Position numbers and translations under genes: made by a program
DNA from: Postechiella sp039985655
Lineage (GTDB): Bacteria > Bacteroidota > Bacteroidia > Flavobacteriales > Flavobacteriaceae
Length of the DNA stretch: 64,000 bases
NCBI GenBank assembly: GCA_039985655.1
Contig: JBDWSF010000002.1
Span: 1 to 64,000, forward strand
Direction of reading: 5' to 3'
Part shown: positions 1 to 7,567 of the stretch, in pieces
Layout of the letters: each line of letters opens with the position of its first letter
How positions within the stretch are numbered: the stretch's first letter is position 1
Notes under the pieces: generated by a model
Database searches by the model: none
What the model was told of the DNA's origin: nothing
Seen by the model: only the letters and a program-made list of their open reading frames with translations

Positions 1-147
1 AATATTGTCGTGAGTACCAATAAAGGAGCAGTTGAATTATGGAAAAAATACGGATTTGAAATAATTGGAACAACACCAAAAGGATTTAGACACCCTGAAT
101 TAGGATTCGTAGACACTTATATTATGTATAAAAATTTGAATAAATAA
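1..147 (+). CDS. GNAT-family N-acetyltransferase, C-terminal fragment
   Basis: The reading frame is open from base 1 and ends at TAA 145-147, so only the last 48 residues are in the window. They show the usual end of a GNAT fold: an N-x-G-A-x-x-L-W-x-K-Y-G-F segment, the helix that follows the acetyl-CoA loop, then a final beta strand ending in a D-T-Y-I-M-Y-K pattern. Family membership is likely. The substrate cannot be told because the acetyl-CoA-binding core lies outside the window. Confidence 0.75.
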   Translation, partial: NIVVSTNKGAVELWKKYGFEIIGTTPKGFRHPELGFVDTYIMYKNLNK

Positions 148-159
148 TAAAAACTACCT

Positions 160-295
160 ACAACATTGTATAAAAATAATACGTAAGTTTATTCCTAAAT
201 CTAAAGTTAGTGCTTGTTTGCTTGCATCTGATTTTCCTTCGGAAAATCCTCGCACTCAAACTACGCACTATTCTTATACGTAACCGTTAGCATAC
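160..295. repeat. Hairpin-rich intergenic repeat bounding a gene cassette
   Basis: This block begins with an ACAAC..TGTATAA motif (160-173) and ends with TTATACGTAACCGTTAGCATAC (written in two parts: TTATACGTAACC at 274-285, GTTAGCATAC at 286-295). The ends are partly complementary. The middle has a perfect 8-bp hairpin, GATTTTCC at 230-237 with GGAAAATC at 241-248. The same terminal motif recurs inverted at 1223-1241 after the next two genes. Structured spacers of this kind are common between small accessory genes in flavobacterial genomes. Whether they act as recombination sites is not known. Confidence 0.5.
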
Positions 296-306
296 ATTAA
301 AGAAAA

Positions 307-774
307 ATGAATATATCTGATCTTATTGGACTTACGATATCTGAAATTCGATATACTTATACTAATCGGAATGAATACGATATACAAGAGTTTTTTGCTT
401 ATTTAAAACTCTCAAACGGATTGATAATTGAAATCCCTCAATATTCTGATTTGGATCTTGATGAAAGTGTAGAAAGAAATCGAATTTTCGAAGATGCCAA
501 AATACCGAGTAAAAAATGTAAAAATCGGATTGAAAGTCAAAGAATAATTGATATTCACTTTTGCTATTATAACAATGAACAAGATTTTGATTCTAAAGCA
601 TATATTGAATTGGAAAACGAAACATATTTGACAGAACAAAATCGTGGACCACAAGGTTTGACTGATATTGATTTGGAAATCCTAAACAAATCGGAATTTG
701 AAAAACGGATTGCTGAATTAGATGAAGATTCCGAAATAAAATCATATCGAACAGCGATAAAAAACATATGTTAA
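307..774 (+). CDS. Hypothetical protein, acidic, 155 aa
   Basis: I do not recognise this protein. It has no signal peptide or membrane segment, is rich in Asp, Glu and Ile, and looks like a small soluble protein with alternating strands (LSNGLIIEIPQY, RIIDIHFCYY). It starts at ATG 307 just after the hairpin-rich repeat and is followed 32 bases later by another unknown gene in the same direction. The pair is enclosed by inverted repeats, as small accessory cassettes often are. An immunity-protein-like role would be speculation. Confidence 0.5.
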   Translation: MNISDLIGLTISEIRYTYTNRNEYDIQEFFAYLKLSNGLIIEIPQYSDLDLDESVERNRIFEDAKIPSKKCKNRIESQRIIDIHFCYYNNEQDFDSKAYIELENETYLTEQNRGPQGLTDIDLEILNKSEFEKRIAELDEDSEIKSYRTAIKNIC

Positions 775-806
775 CTCCTAATATACATTAAAATAAATCT
801 TAAAAG

Positions 807-1241
807 TTGAATTTAAAAAGAATACGAATATTTTTTGGATTTTGGTTAATCTGCTTAATAATAACACTGATAGAATCTCAACTGATTTACTCATCAACTC
901 ACTATAAAACAAGAGCATCGATTCAGTATGCGGAATTTCATTCATTTATAACAATTGGATGGTTGTGGTTTTCTTCAATGTTATTTATGATAATTGACAA
1001 AATTTATCAAAAAAGAGTTTACAGAATATTAGTAACGTTAGTTCCATTAATCATAACTTCAATCTATTATTCTATTTTGTGGAAAAGTCAAACTACTGAA
1101 ATCGATTTTAGACTTTTTGCAGGTTTTTACTATCGATACCCTTACTGTTTTGATTTAATTTTATCGGTTTTTATAGGTACAATAATTGAAATAGCTTTGA
1201 TTGAAGTAAAAGCAAAGAAAACGTATGCTAACAATGTATAA
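807..1241 (+). CDS. Hypothetical four-helix membrane protein
   Basis: This 144-residue protein has four predicted membrane segments (about residues 9-25, 46-64, 72-91 and 112-132) and no recognisable domain. The only start that keeps the first helix is TTG at 807; the first in-frame ATG lies inside the second helix. The stop codon sits inside the repeat motif TGTATAA at 1235-1241, so the gene runs directly into the cassette-bounding repeat. It is probably co-transcribed with the preceding unknown gene. Confidence 0.45.
   Translation: MNLKRIRIFFGFWLICLIITLIESQLIYSSTHYKTRASIQYAEFHSFITIGWLWFSSMLFMIIDKIYQKRVYRILVTLVPLIITSIYYSILWKSQTTEIDFRLFAGFYYRYPYCFDLILSVFIGTIIEIALIEVKAKKTYANNV
1223..1241. repeat. 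Inverted partner of the cassette-bounding repeat
   Basis: GTATGCTAAC at 1223-1232 is the exact reverse complement of GTTAGCATAC at 286-295, and the following TGTATAA mirrors TTATAC at 274-279. The two copies enclose the genes at 307-774 and 807-1241. Confidence 0.5.
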
Positions 1242-1512
1242 GGAAACATAGGGCATTTGTGCTAAACCGAAAGATCTGTGCATATTAACAAAGTCCACTA
1301 AATATAAAATTTGGCGTTTATAACAGAAAAGATAGAAGCAAAATATTTATATTTAGCTAAGTAAATTTTAAAATTAAAATTTATACCCAAAGTGAAAAAT
1401 TGATCCCCAGAAGTGTACCAAAAAAGACACACTTTTATTAAATATTGAATTCTACTGAAGTAATGGATTAAGCCAGATAAACCTTGAGAAGCACCACAAA
1501 CCCTATAAAAAC

Positions 1513-1540
1513 AAAAAAGCCTCACTATTTCCAGTGAAGC
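1513..1540 (-). terminator. Displaced tRNA-Arg terminator copy
   Basis: On the minus strand, GCTTCACTG (1540-1532), a four-base loop and TAGTGAGGC (1527-1519) form a stem followed by six T residues. It is the diverged copy of the working terminator at 11899-11926. Its one difference replaces an A-T pair with a G-T pair, so the stem is kept. Confidence 0.6.
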
Positions 1541-1546
1541 TTTAAG

Positions 1547-1569
1547 TGAGCCCTTCAGGATTCGAACCT
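1547..1569 (-). pseudogene. 3' remnant of tRNA-Arg(TCT)
   Basis: These 23 bases match the discriminator base, the 3' acceptor strand and most of the T-arm of the complete tRNA-Arg at 11933-12006. Upstream (above 1569) the sequence no longer fits a tRNA. This is the displaced tRNA end left when an element integrates. Confidence 0.8.
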
Positions 1570-1712
1570 TCTTCTATCTTAATAGTATTCATAGTACTTA
1601 CCACTACTCTACCTAACTAGGTATGTCTAAAAGTGTGCCTTTAATATTTAATCATAAAGTAAAATGTAATGAATGAACTATTTACTACTCTATCCAACAC
1701 CCATTTAAAGAT

Positions 1713-3566
1713 TTAATTAACTGGGAAAAACCCAAAATTCTCACTCCCCTCAATTCCATCAAATTCAATGTACTTAATTTTGGGGATAACACTCTCATCT
1801 GGAATCTTATTATCAAAAACAATTACCTGTCTATTTCCTTCAATCTCACTTAGATTTTTATAAAAAGAATCCACTATACCTCTTTCTAACTTATTATTAT
1901 CTTTATTTCGTTTATTACTTTCATAAGCAGTTAAAGGTGAATCAAGAACTAATAAGTTACTAAAAGGTCTATTATTTACATAACAATAATCCATTATTCC
2001 AAGAACACACGCTGAAAAAGAAACACCTCTTTTTCCTTTTCCAAAACTTTTTCTATGTTTATCACCTATTACAATATCAAACACTTTATAATGACTATCA
2101 AAATCAATCAATTCATGTTTTATGTAATTCCATGCTTTCAACCTAAAAGATATAACTTTAGCTAATTTTAATAAATAAGACTTTGATACTACTGTTGTAT
2201 TTGAATTATTAGAACTTCTATTTAAATCCTCAAGTAATTCTGCTTTTCTTTCTAATATTTCATCTAATTCTTCCTCTAATAATTTTTTTTTAAGTTTTAC
2301 GGACTCTAAATCTACAATTGCTTGAAGTTTAGTTGAAATAAAATCCATTTGAGGTTTTAACTGTTCTGTAATCAGCTTATCAACTGACTCATAATTCTTT
2401 TTACAATCTGTTATTTCCTCTCGCAACAAGTTCTCCTTTATCCTCAACTCCTTTAAGGTGTTTTCTAAATCCCTATTCTTTGTCACTATTTTATTGTGTT
2501 CGGCAACAATGCTATCAAAAAGATCCTGATCATTTTTAATATTATGCACATGATTCTCCTCTATTTCTTGAAAACAAACTGGACAAATTTGGTCATTTAA
2601 TTGACTCATCAATTCATTTCCTTCAACAACAAATTCTAGCCTCTTAAGGTCACTATTATAATGTTCTTTCAATAAACCAAACTTCTTAGATAACTCTAAA
2701 TTATATTCAAATTCACGAGTTTTTTCCTCAAGTTTGACGAACAATTCTTTTCTTCTATCAGCTAAATTCTCAGTTTCTTTATTAGTATTTAACAACTTAA
2801 GGTTTAGAGATTCCATTTCATCCTTGGACTCATAAAGAGCTACACTTTCCCATTTATTATAAACCTCCTTGTACTCTTCGGTTTTACGTTCTTGTTGATC
2901 CTTTAATAATTCTAACTTGCTCTTTATTTTAGCTTTAGTAAGTTCTTCACTCTCCTTTTCAATTAAGTTATTTGCATCCTTACCTGTAAGTAAAAAATTT
3001 AAATAAGACTGGTCTTTAGTTCTTTTTGTATAATCTCCAGAAAAATAAAATGGTGATTCTTCTGTAATTATTTTTTCTTCTTGAATACAGCTAATTTTTC
3101 TAATATCAGCAAATGACAAGCTTACTTTTTTATTGTTTCTATCAAACTTTAAAAAATGTTTTTCATAACCACATAAACTCAATAAAAAACTAGAAATATT
3201 ATTTGTGCTTTTAGAGCTATGTCTAATTCCTAAATTTCTAACTTCTTCATTAGATTTATAATAATCATTATAAGAGCATTTTTTTACATAAATAATATTG
3301 TCATGGAACTTTCTACCCAATGTGTAGGGAACATTTTTATGAGTTAATATTTCCATATAAACTCCAACATAACCTTTAGATTCTGGTATTGGCTTAGGTG
3401 ACTCCTCCCTACCAAACATAAATTCAATTATAGAAAAGACATAAGACTTCCCTGTATCAGAAGCTCCTGCAATCAAATTGAACCCTTTAGATAGCTCTAA
3501 AATAGCAGGCTTAACATTTTTACCAGTAGCAATTATTTTTTTTATGTAAAACCCGTTATAATTCAT
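1713..3566 (-). CDS. SMC/Rad50-like ATPase of an ABC-3C-like system
   Basis: This protein (617 aa from the chosen start) has a Walker A motif GASDTGKS near residues 34-41. A long coiled coil (about 205-490) is interrupted by a zinc-hook-like CPVC near residue 330. Close to the end are a signature-like GKRGVSFSA and a Walker B LLVLDSPLTAYES. This is the Rad50/SMC/RecN layout seen in the ATPase of ABC-three-component conflict systems. ATG 3566 overlaps the previous gene by 11 bases; an ATG at 3596 would add 10 residues but overlap by 41, so the shorter form is preferred. It is the last gene of a tightly overlapping trio. A role in sensing or remodelling foreign DNA is inferred from the family. 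Confidence 0.75.
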   Translation of the reverse strand: MNYNGFYIKKIIATGKNVKPAILELSKGFNLIAGASDTGKSYVFSIIEFMFGREESPKPIPESKGYVGVYMEILTHKNVPYTLGRKFHDNIIYVKKCSYNDYYKSNEEVRNLGIRHSSKSTNNISSFLLSLCGYEKHFLKFDRNNKKVSLSFADIRKISCIQEEKIITEESPFYFSGDYTKRTKDQSYLNFLLTGKDANNLIEKESEELTKAKIKSKLELLKDQQERKTEEYKEVYNKWESVALYESKDEMESLNLKLLNTNKETENLADRRKELFVKLEEKTREFEYNLELSKKFGLLKEHYNSDLKRLEFVVEGNELMSQLNDQICPVCFQEIEENHVHNIKNDQDLFDSIVAEHNKIVTKNRDLENTLKELRIKENLLREEITDCKKNYESVDKLITEQLKPQMDFISTKLQAIVDLESVKLKKKLLEEELDEILERKAELLEDLNRSSNNSNTTVVSKSYLLKLAKVISFRLKAWNYIKHELIDFDSHYKVFDIVIGDKHRKSFGKGKRGVSFSACVLGIMDYCYVNNRPFSNLLVLDSPLTAYESNKRNKDNNKLERGIVDSFYKNLSEIEGNRQVIVFDNKIPDESVIPKIKYIEFDGIEGSENFGFFPVN

Positions 3567-4047
3567 TAAAAGCTTCTGTTTCAGTTGAAAATTCATTTAC
3601 CCACTTTCCCATATTCTCTTCTACAAATAATTTTAATTTATTATCTGATAAACTAGAAAAATTATCTAATACCCATTTAACCCTAATCTCATAATCATAT
3701 CTATAAGAAGACTTTACATAATTTAGAAAAGAGTTTGTTAATTTATTTTTAGAATAATAAATTCCTTTTTTCAAAAGCCTTACATTAATAAGCTCCTTTG
3801 TTATTAATAACCTTAACCCCTTACTTATTCTTTCACTTTTGATCACCAATTCCACATTTCTATTTGGGATTGCAGGATGAAGGCTTTCAGGTCCTCCGAA
3901 GTCATAAGTATGTAGACACAAATAATCATAAACTAACAATCGATCTAAATCTATACTTCCTTTAACATTATTAATAATTAACAAGGCTCTCATTCCAACC
4001 TCCACGTCAGAATTAAACAACTCTATCTTTCTCTTATTTAAACCCAT
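3556..4047 (-). CDS. Small middle component of an ABC-3C-like system
   Basis: This 163-residue protein has no catalytic motif. Its helical N-terminal half (RALLIINNVKGSIDLDRLLVYDYL, about 17-40), a conserved-looking GGPESLHPAIPNR stretch (about 51-63) and a winged-helix-like segment match the middle component typical of ABC-three-component systems. It overlaps the upstream nuclease-like gene by 10 bases and the downstream ATPase gene by 11, so the three are very likely translationally coupled. The family role is thought to be linking the ATPase to the effector. Assignment rests on size, gene order and partial motif recall, not on a search. Confidence 0.6.
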   Translation of the reverse strand: MGLNKRKIELFNSDVEVGMRALLIINNVKGSIDLDRLLVYDYLCLHTYDFGGPESLHPAIPNRNVELVIKSERISKGLRLLITKELINVRLLKKGIYYSKNKLTNSFLNYVKSSYRYDYEIRVKWVLDNFSSLSDNKLKLFVEENMGKWVNEFSTETEAFNEL

Positions 4048-5132
4048 TTTATTTTTTCTTCATTTACAAGATGATGACAAACTCCTTCTTTGTCCTCATT
4101 TTTCAACTCACCATGAAGTGCATTGCTGCTATATTCATTTTTAACAGCTGACTCAGTCGTTTTCAAAACTTTGACAAAGGCATTGGTATGTTCCAACCTT
4201 AGCACCGTCTTCACAACAGTATAAACCTCATCTTTCAATTCATTAAATGGACTTACTTCAACAATTGACAGCTTATCTCTTTCAAACTCAAGCAAAGATT
4301 CTGCACAATAAAATGCATTTCTAGATTCATTAAAATGATTTTTTAAATCTACATCAATATTTGTAAGTTCTATAGAATTTATTACCTCCTTACCTAATTT
4401 ATCTGAATAAGCTTTAAGTAGTTGTTCTACATAAATATTCTCCCTCACATCAACATTCTGCCCTGCCTTTTTTATATAATCTCTAGTAGACCTAAGCCCT
4501 GTCCCAAATCTACTTGCATGCCAGTTTGTCTCTGCATGTTCTGATATTAATTCATTAGGGGCTTTAGACCTAAGAATATTAAAATCAAAGTTCTTCACAT
4601 AATCTAAAAAATCTCCTTCTAATTCAACAATTTTCTTCTTTGTAATTGCAGATTTACAATTTTTATCCCAATGCTTTTTTAGCTCTTCATAAACTACATG
4701 TGGATTATCTATAAAATTTTGCACGTTTGAGGTTATTCCTTGAGGTGCAACAAAATAATAATTATTAGGAACAGGTATTTCATCATTAAAAGTATAATAA
4801 CACAACTTAGCCAATTCAAGATAAACAGTCGATACTCCTAGTGGACTTTTATAGTGCTTACATTGATAATAATCACACTCTTTCTTTTCAATACTATAGT
4901 AACCAATTACATCTCGTCCTTTATCACCCGCTCCTCCTATCTTAATTACATGCTCGTATTTGTTCTTTAAATAGTCTGTAGCCCACTCTAAAACAACAGC
5001 TTCAAAGTCATCTGCTGATATAACTTGTAATTGCTTCAATGCAGGAATCCCTATTCCCTTTAACAACATTGAATTATTTAATCTTTTGTATTTTTTTGGA
5101 TTCTCTAATGGAAACTCTTCTAATTCTCTCAT
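4038..5132 (-). CDS. Restriction-endonuclease-like effector of an ABC-3C-like system
   Basis: Residues 35-160 look like a PD-(D/E)xK (Mrr-type) nuclease fold. There is a helix glutamate E44, then GGAGDKGRD (66-74) with candidate catalytic aspartates D70 and D74, then a YYQCKHY strand with Q90 and K92. The remaining 200 residues are helical and probably form the C-terminal domain that defines ABC-three-component effectors. It is the first gene of the trio and starts at ATG 5132 after a 128-base AT-rich gap that may hold the promoter. DNA cleavage is inferred from motifs. No transposase or methylase is adjacent, so it is not a classical restriction system. Confidence 0.7.
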   Translation of the reverse strand: MRELEEFPLENPKKYKRLNNSMLLKGIGIPALKQLQVISADDFEAVVLEWATDYLKNKYEHVIKIGGAGDKGRDVIGYYSIEKKECDYYQCKHYKSPLGVSTVYLELAKLCYYTFNDEIPVPNNYYFVAPQGITSNVQNFIDNPHVVYEELKKHWDKNCKSAITKKKIVELEGDFLDYVKNFDFNILRSKAPNELISEHAETNWHASRFGTGLRSTRDYIKKAGQNVDVRENIYVEQLLKAYSDKLGKEVINSIELTNIDVDLKNHFNESRNAFYCAESLLEFERDKLSIVEVSPFNELKDEVYTVVKTVLRLEHTNAFVKVLKTTESAVKNEYSSNALHGELKNEDKEGVCHHLVNEEKIKWV

Positions 5133-5260
5133 TGAAAAAGCATACTATTATTAAATATCTTCAAATATAACAAAATGAAAGATTAATACTTCAAAATTAT
5201 TAATTTAAAACACTTTATATACGTTTTAGTATTACAAATTTACCCTAACCTATAATCAAA

Positions 5261-5695
5261 TTAATAATACTCATCCACAAAACTATAGTAACCATTTTTT
5301 GTTATTATTAAATTATCCAATACGCTAATATCCAAAAATTTTGCAGCTGATTTAATCTTCTTATATAAGTTTTTATCTGCCTCACTAGGGTTTAAGTTTC
5401 CGCTTGGATGATTATGAGCCAATACTATAGAACTAGATGCTGATTTTAATGCCACAGCAAATAACAATTTTAAATCTACAATTGTACCTGCTATTCCTCC
5501 TTTTGACAAAGTGTGTATTCCTATAACTTCATTAGCTCTGTTTAGTAATAACATTTTAAATTCTTCGTATAACTCAATAGTATCGTCATCCCAATTATTT
5601 AATAATGTCTCATATGCTGATTGGCTACTATTAATCTTAATTCGCAATTCCTTTAATACTCTAGGTTTATACTTTAATTCTATTTCTGTTATCAT
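5261..5695 (-). CDS. radC-like: RadC-like JAB/MPN domain protein
   Basis: Residues 55-140 carry the JAMM signature: a glutamate before the core strand, HNHPSG at 94-99, then S104 and D107, which together would bind zinc. At 144 aa it lacks the N-terminal helix-hairpin-helix part of chromosomal RadC (about 220 aa), as is usual for RadC homologues on mobile elements of Bacteroidota. Function of this family is unresolved; anti-restriction and DNA-processing roles have been suggested. It lies upstream of the ABC-3C-like genes in the same direction but is separated by 128 bases, so co-transcription is uncertain. Confidence 0.85.
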   Translation of the reverse strand: MITEIELKYKPRVLKELRIKINSSQSAYETLLNNWDDDTIELYEEFKMLLLNRANEVIGIHTLSKGGIAGTIVDLKLLFAVALKSASSSIVLAHNHPSGNLNPSEADKNLYKKIKSAAKFLDISVLDNLIITKNGYYSFVDEYY

Positions 5696-5782
5696 GGAGT
5701 TTCTCGTTATATATTCATATGAAAGTTAATGTAAGAATGTTGTGTAATCTCCAGAAGAGAAGAAAATATTACACTTAAGAGC

Positions 5783-6031
5783 TTATATAATTGAGAAGTG
5801 GTGATAAAAAAATGATTTATTCATTATTACGTACACTAACTTATGATTAGTTGCAATTTTAACAGCTTCCACACTCACTTTCTGCCCTTTTCTAAGCCCC
5901 ATTATGCTATAATTTGTCTTAACATAAAATGGACATTTTAGTTCCTTTAGCTTATTATCTTCTGTTACAATCATTATTTTTGAAGAGCTACAATACATTA
6001 GCTTATCTAGTTGTTTTTTATTTTTAGCCAT
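5783..6031 (-). CDS. Small basic hypothetical protein
   Basis: This 82-residue lysine-rich protein (start MAKNKKQLDKL) has no membrane segment. A possible small beta barrel is suggested by ECPFY-like, LRKGQKVSVEAV and LVYVIMN strands. I do not recognise a family. It sits between the RadC-like gene and another small element gene on the same strand, with 88 and 118 base gaps, and is likely part of the element's maintenance set. Its reading frame and start are plausible but not proven. Confidence 0.55.
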   Translation of the reverse strand: MAKNKKQLDKLMYCSSSKIMIVTEDNKLKELKCPFYVKTNYSIMGLRKGQKVSVEAVKIATNHKLVYVIMNKSFFYHHFSII

Positions 6032-6148
6032 GTTAAATAGATTTAATTTGATTTGTTAAATTTAAACTTGGAGCTGAAATAGTAGGTTTATGTATATAAA
6101 AGAAAACAGAAGCTCCAAAAAAACTTAGAACCTCTGCTTTAACTTAAA

Positions 6149-6490
6149 CTATATTACTTCCACTTCTTCTATCACTTGTTCACCAACAATTTCTTCTGTA
6201 TTATCCACATAAACCCATGTAAAATCAAGTGTAATGGTGTTTTCTTCATCTATTTTGAAATCATATGGCTCACAGGCAACACGCTCAATTGTGCCTGAAA
6301 ATTGACAGCCTAGTACACTTTGACATGTAGCCTCGTTAAATGTCGTAGGAACTGAAGTCTTCTGAGTTTTGAAGTACATTTTTCCTGATTTTTTGCTTTT
6401 TACTGCTTCTACACCCCCTTGGAGTATTAGTACATAAAAATCTTCACCTTGTTTTGTTGTTCTTTTTGCGTAGTCTGCTACTGTTATCAT
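6149..6490 (-). CDS. Element-borne hypothetical protein, 113 aa
   Basis: The likely product begins MITVADYAKRTTKQGEDFYV at ATG 6490. An upstream in-frame ATG at 6589 would add 33 residues unlike the rest (proline and arginine rich) and is less likely. Strands such as FYVLILQGGVEAV, KMYFKTQKTSVP and ITLDFTWVYV suggest a compact beta fold. Proteins of this look accompany integrative elements in Bacteroidota. A single-strand DNA binding or OB-like fold is possible but unproven. It is the first gene downstream of the large structured non-coding region and may be controlled by it. Confidence 0.6.
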   Translation of the reverse strand: MITVADYAKRTTKQGEDFYVLILQGGVEAVKSKKSGKMYFKTQKTSVPTTFNEATCQSVLGCQFSGTIERVACEPYDFKIDEENTITLDFTWVYVDNTEEIVGEQVIEEVEVI

Positions 6491-6590
6491 TTTGTTGAAT
6501 TTTAGGTTAATGAAAGGGCGGGGGAATGCCCCCAAAATCCTTTCCAACCTAGGGATAGGTGAAGAATTACTAATCAGTTTTGCAGACAAA

Positions 6591-6780
6591 AAACTTATTT
6601 AAAAAAATCCAAAAAATTTTATTTTGAAGTTTACTTCTTTCTTGAAGAAGTAAAACAACTTTTGAAGATTAAGCATTGTTGTACAACTTTCACTTCCTTC
6701 TGGAAGTTGACACCTAGTTAGACTATAACAACACATTTAAAGTGATAAAACGCTTAACATTTTACTAGAAATTGAACATA
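6591..6780. other. AT-rich gap with clustered hairpins
   Basis: No gene is visible. Three perfect inverted repeats lie close together: TTACTTCTT/AAGAAGTAA (6631-6639 with 6645-6653), the palindrome GTTGTACAAC (6678-6687), and ACTTCC/GGAAGT (6692-6697 with 6702-6707). On an integrative element, clusters of this kind can be protein-binding sites, a transfer origin or RNA hairpins. The sequence alone does not choose between them. Confidence 0.35.
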
Positions 6781-7095
6781 ATTACCCCATATATACGAAA
6801 TGGGCTATCTCGTTTTTTTGACAACATATTACTATGTTGCGATATTAACCATCAATTTCATTTTTCGTGCCGTACGTCCCTAACTTTTAGTTAGCTCACC
6901 TCCAAGATTCCATATTGACTAATCTCCCACGAAGCTTATATGATGGCAATTTTTGCATCTATTGGGGACATCTCAAATTCCTATGTAAAAAGATGGAATC
7001 CTACAACCCAACGTCTATGCCTATAACTCAGTTCTTGACCTTCTCTAGGCTGGTCTGTGTTAAACAGGATGCTACAAATCTGTAATAAGTCACCA
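6781..7095 (-). ncRNA. Candidate structured non-coding RNA of unknown family
   Basis: Hand counting gives 39% G+C for 6841-7080 against 22-25% for the lines at 7141-7380, with no credible ORF. This contrast is a classic mark of RNA genes in AT-rich genomes. The minus strand is G-rich (58 G to 36 C). Its hairpin at 6839-6822 has a perfect 7-bp stem capped by GTAA, a GNRA tetraloop. Other pairings: 6906-6913 with 6993-7000 (8 bp, enclosing smaller stems), 7019-7023 with 7046-7050, and 7037-7040 with 7052-7055 (interleaved with the previous pair). It does not match tmRNA, RNase P, SRP, 6S or a group II intron domain V that I can recognise. Boundaries are approximate. Confidence 0.4.
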
Positions 7096-7151
7096 ATATT
7101 AATTCTCAGATTTGTTAAACAAAGGTTTTTAAGGAAAGTATATTCAAAGAA

Positions 7152-7247
7152 AAACCCTAATTATTGCTTTTGGAGAAACACTTAAATTAGGGTTTATATA
7201 TCGAGATTTCAATCTCTTTTATAAAATTTTCAACTTAGTGTTTCTCC
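7152..7247 (-). promoter_or_regulatory. Interleaved inverted repeats: pseudoknot or attenuator
   Basis: In minus-strand order the segments are 1 (7247-7237, GGAGAAACACT), 2 (7195-7185, AAACCCTAATT), 3 (7182-7172, AGTGTTTCTCC) and 4 (7162-7152, AATTAGGGTTT). Segment 1 pairs perfectly with 3 over 11 bp and 2 pairs perfectly with 4 over 11 bp. The two stems therefore either form a pseudoknot or exclude each other. Segment 4 runs into TTTTTCTTT, so the 2-4 stem can act as an intrinsic terminator and 1-3 as an antiterminator. A small extra hairpin (7203-7216) lies between 1 and 2. Confidence 0.5.
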
Positions 7248-7260
7248 ATAAACAACATTA

Positions 7261-7300
7261 CAAAGATACCAAAAATACTATTTTTTTGCTATTTTTTCAA
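7261..7300 (-). promoter_or_regulatory. Bacteroidota-type promoter upstream of the candidate RNA
   Basis: On the minus strand TTG (7300-7298) is followed after 20 bases by TATTTTTG (7277-7270), matching the Bacteroidota -33/-7 consensus TTG, 19-21 bases, TAnnTTTG. A second TAnnTTTG match, TATCTTTG, lies at 7268-7261. Transcription would start just before the interleaved repeats. The 7302-7567 stretch upstream is very AT-rich and I see nothing else in it. Confidence 0.35.
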
Positions 7301-7567
7301 CTCTATAAAACAGAAAGAAATCAACATTATAATGTTAATAACTAGATTGTTACAAATACAAAATACTATTCTTAACTGGTTTGGATACGAATAAGTTGTT
7401 TTAGTTCAATATAAGATGAATTCAATTGTATAAACAACGTTATTTCGCATAAAGTTAACTAATGATTCTTAAATAAATTATATGTGTAAGTTGACATGTG
7501 TGTTAGAATTCTTATTTTAATCTTTTTCTTCTCTTCTGGAAATTTAAACCCAGTAAATAGTAACATT

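Larger units (their letters stand above)
1421..1569. repeat. Left attachment repeat (attL-like direct repeat)
   Basis: These 149 bases recur in the same orientation at 11806-11955 with three substitutions (1427, 1495 and 1532) and one missing T in a T-run. The repeat includes the last 23 bases of tRNA-Arg, its terminator, and about 90 further bases. Similarity stops abruptly after 1569, inside the T-arm of the tRNA. That is where a tRNA-targeting recombinase would be expected to cross over. Confidence 0.85.

Noticed and set aside
1570..1630. tRNA-like reading of the sequence beyond the tRNA remnant (GTAGAGTAGTGGTA on the minus strand)
   Set aside because: The D-arm, anticodon arm and T-arm do not pair properly and no acceptor strand complements GGGCTC; resemblance is superficial.
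6841..6900. Group II intron domain V-like string GACGTACGGCAC on the minus strand
   Set aside because: The 5' partner strand and the two-base bulge of domain V are missing and there is no reverse transcriptase.
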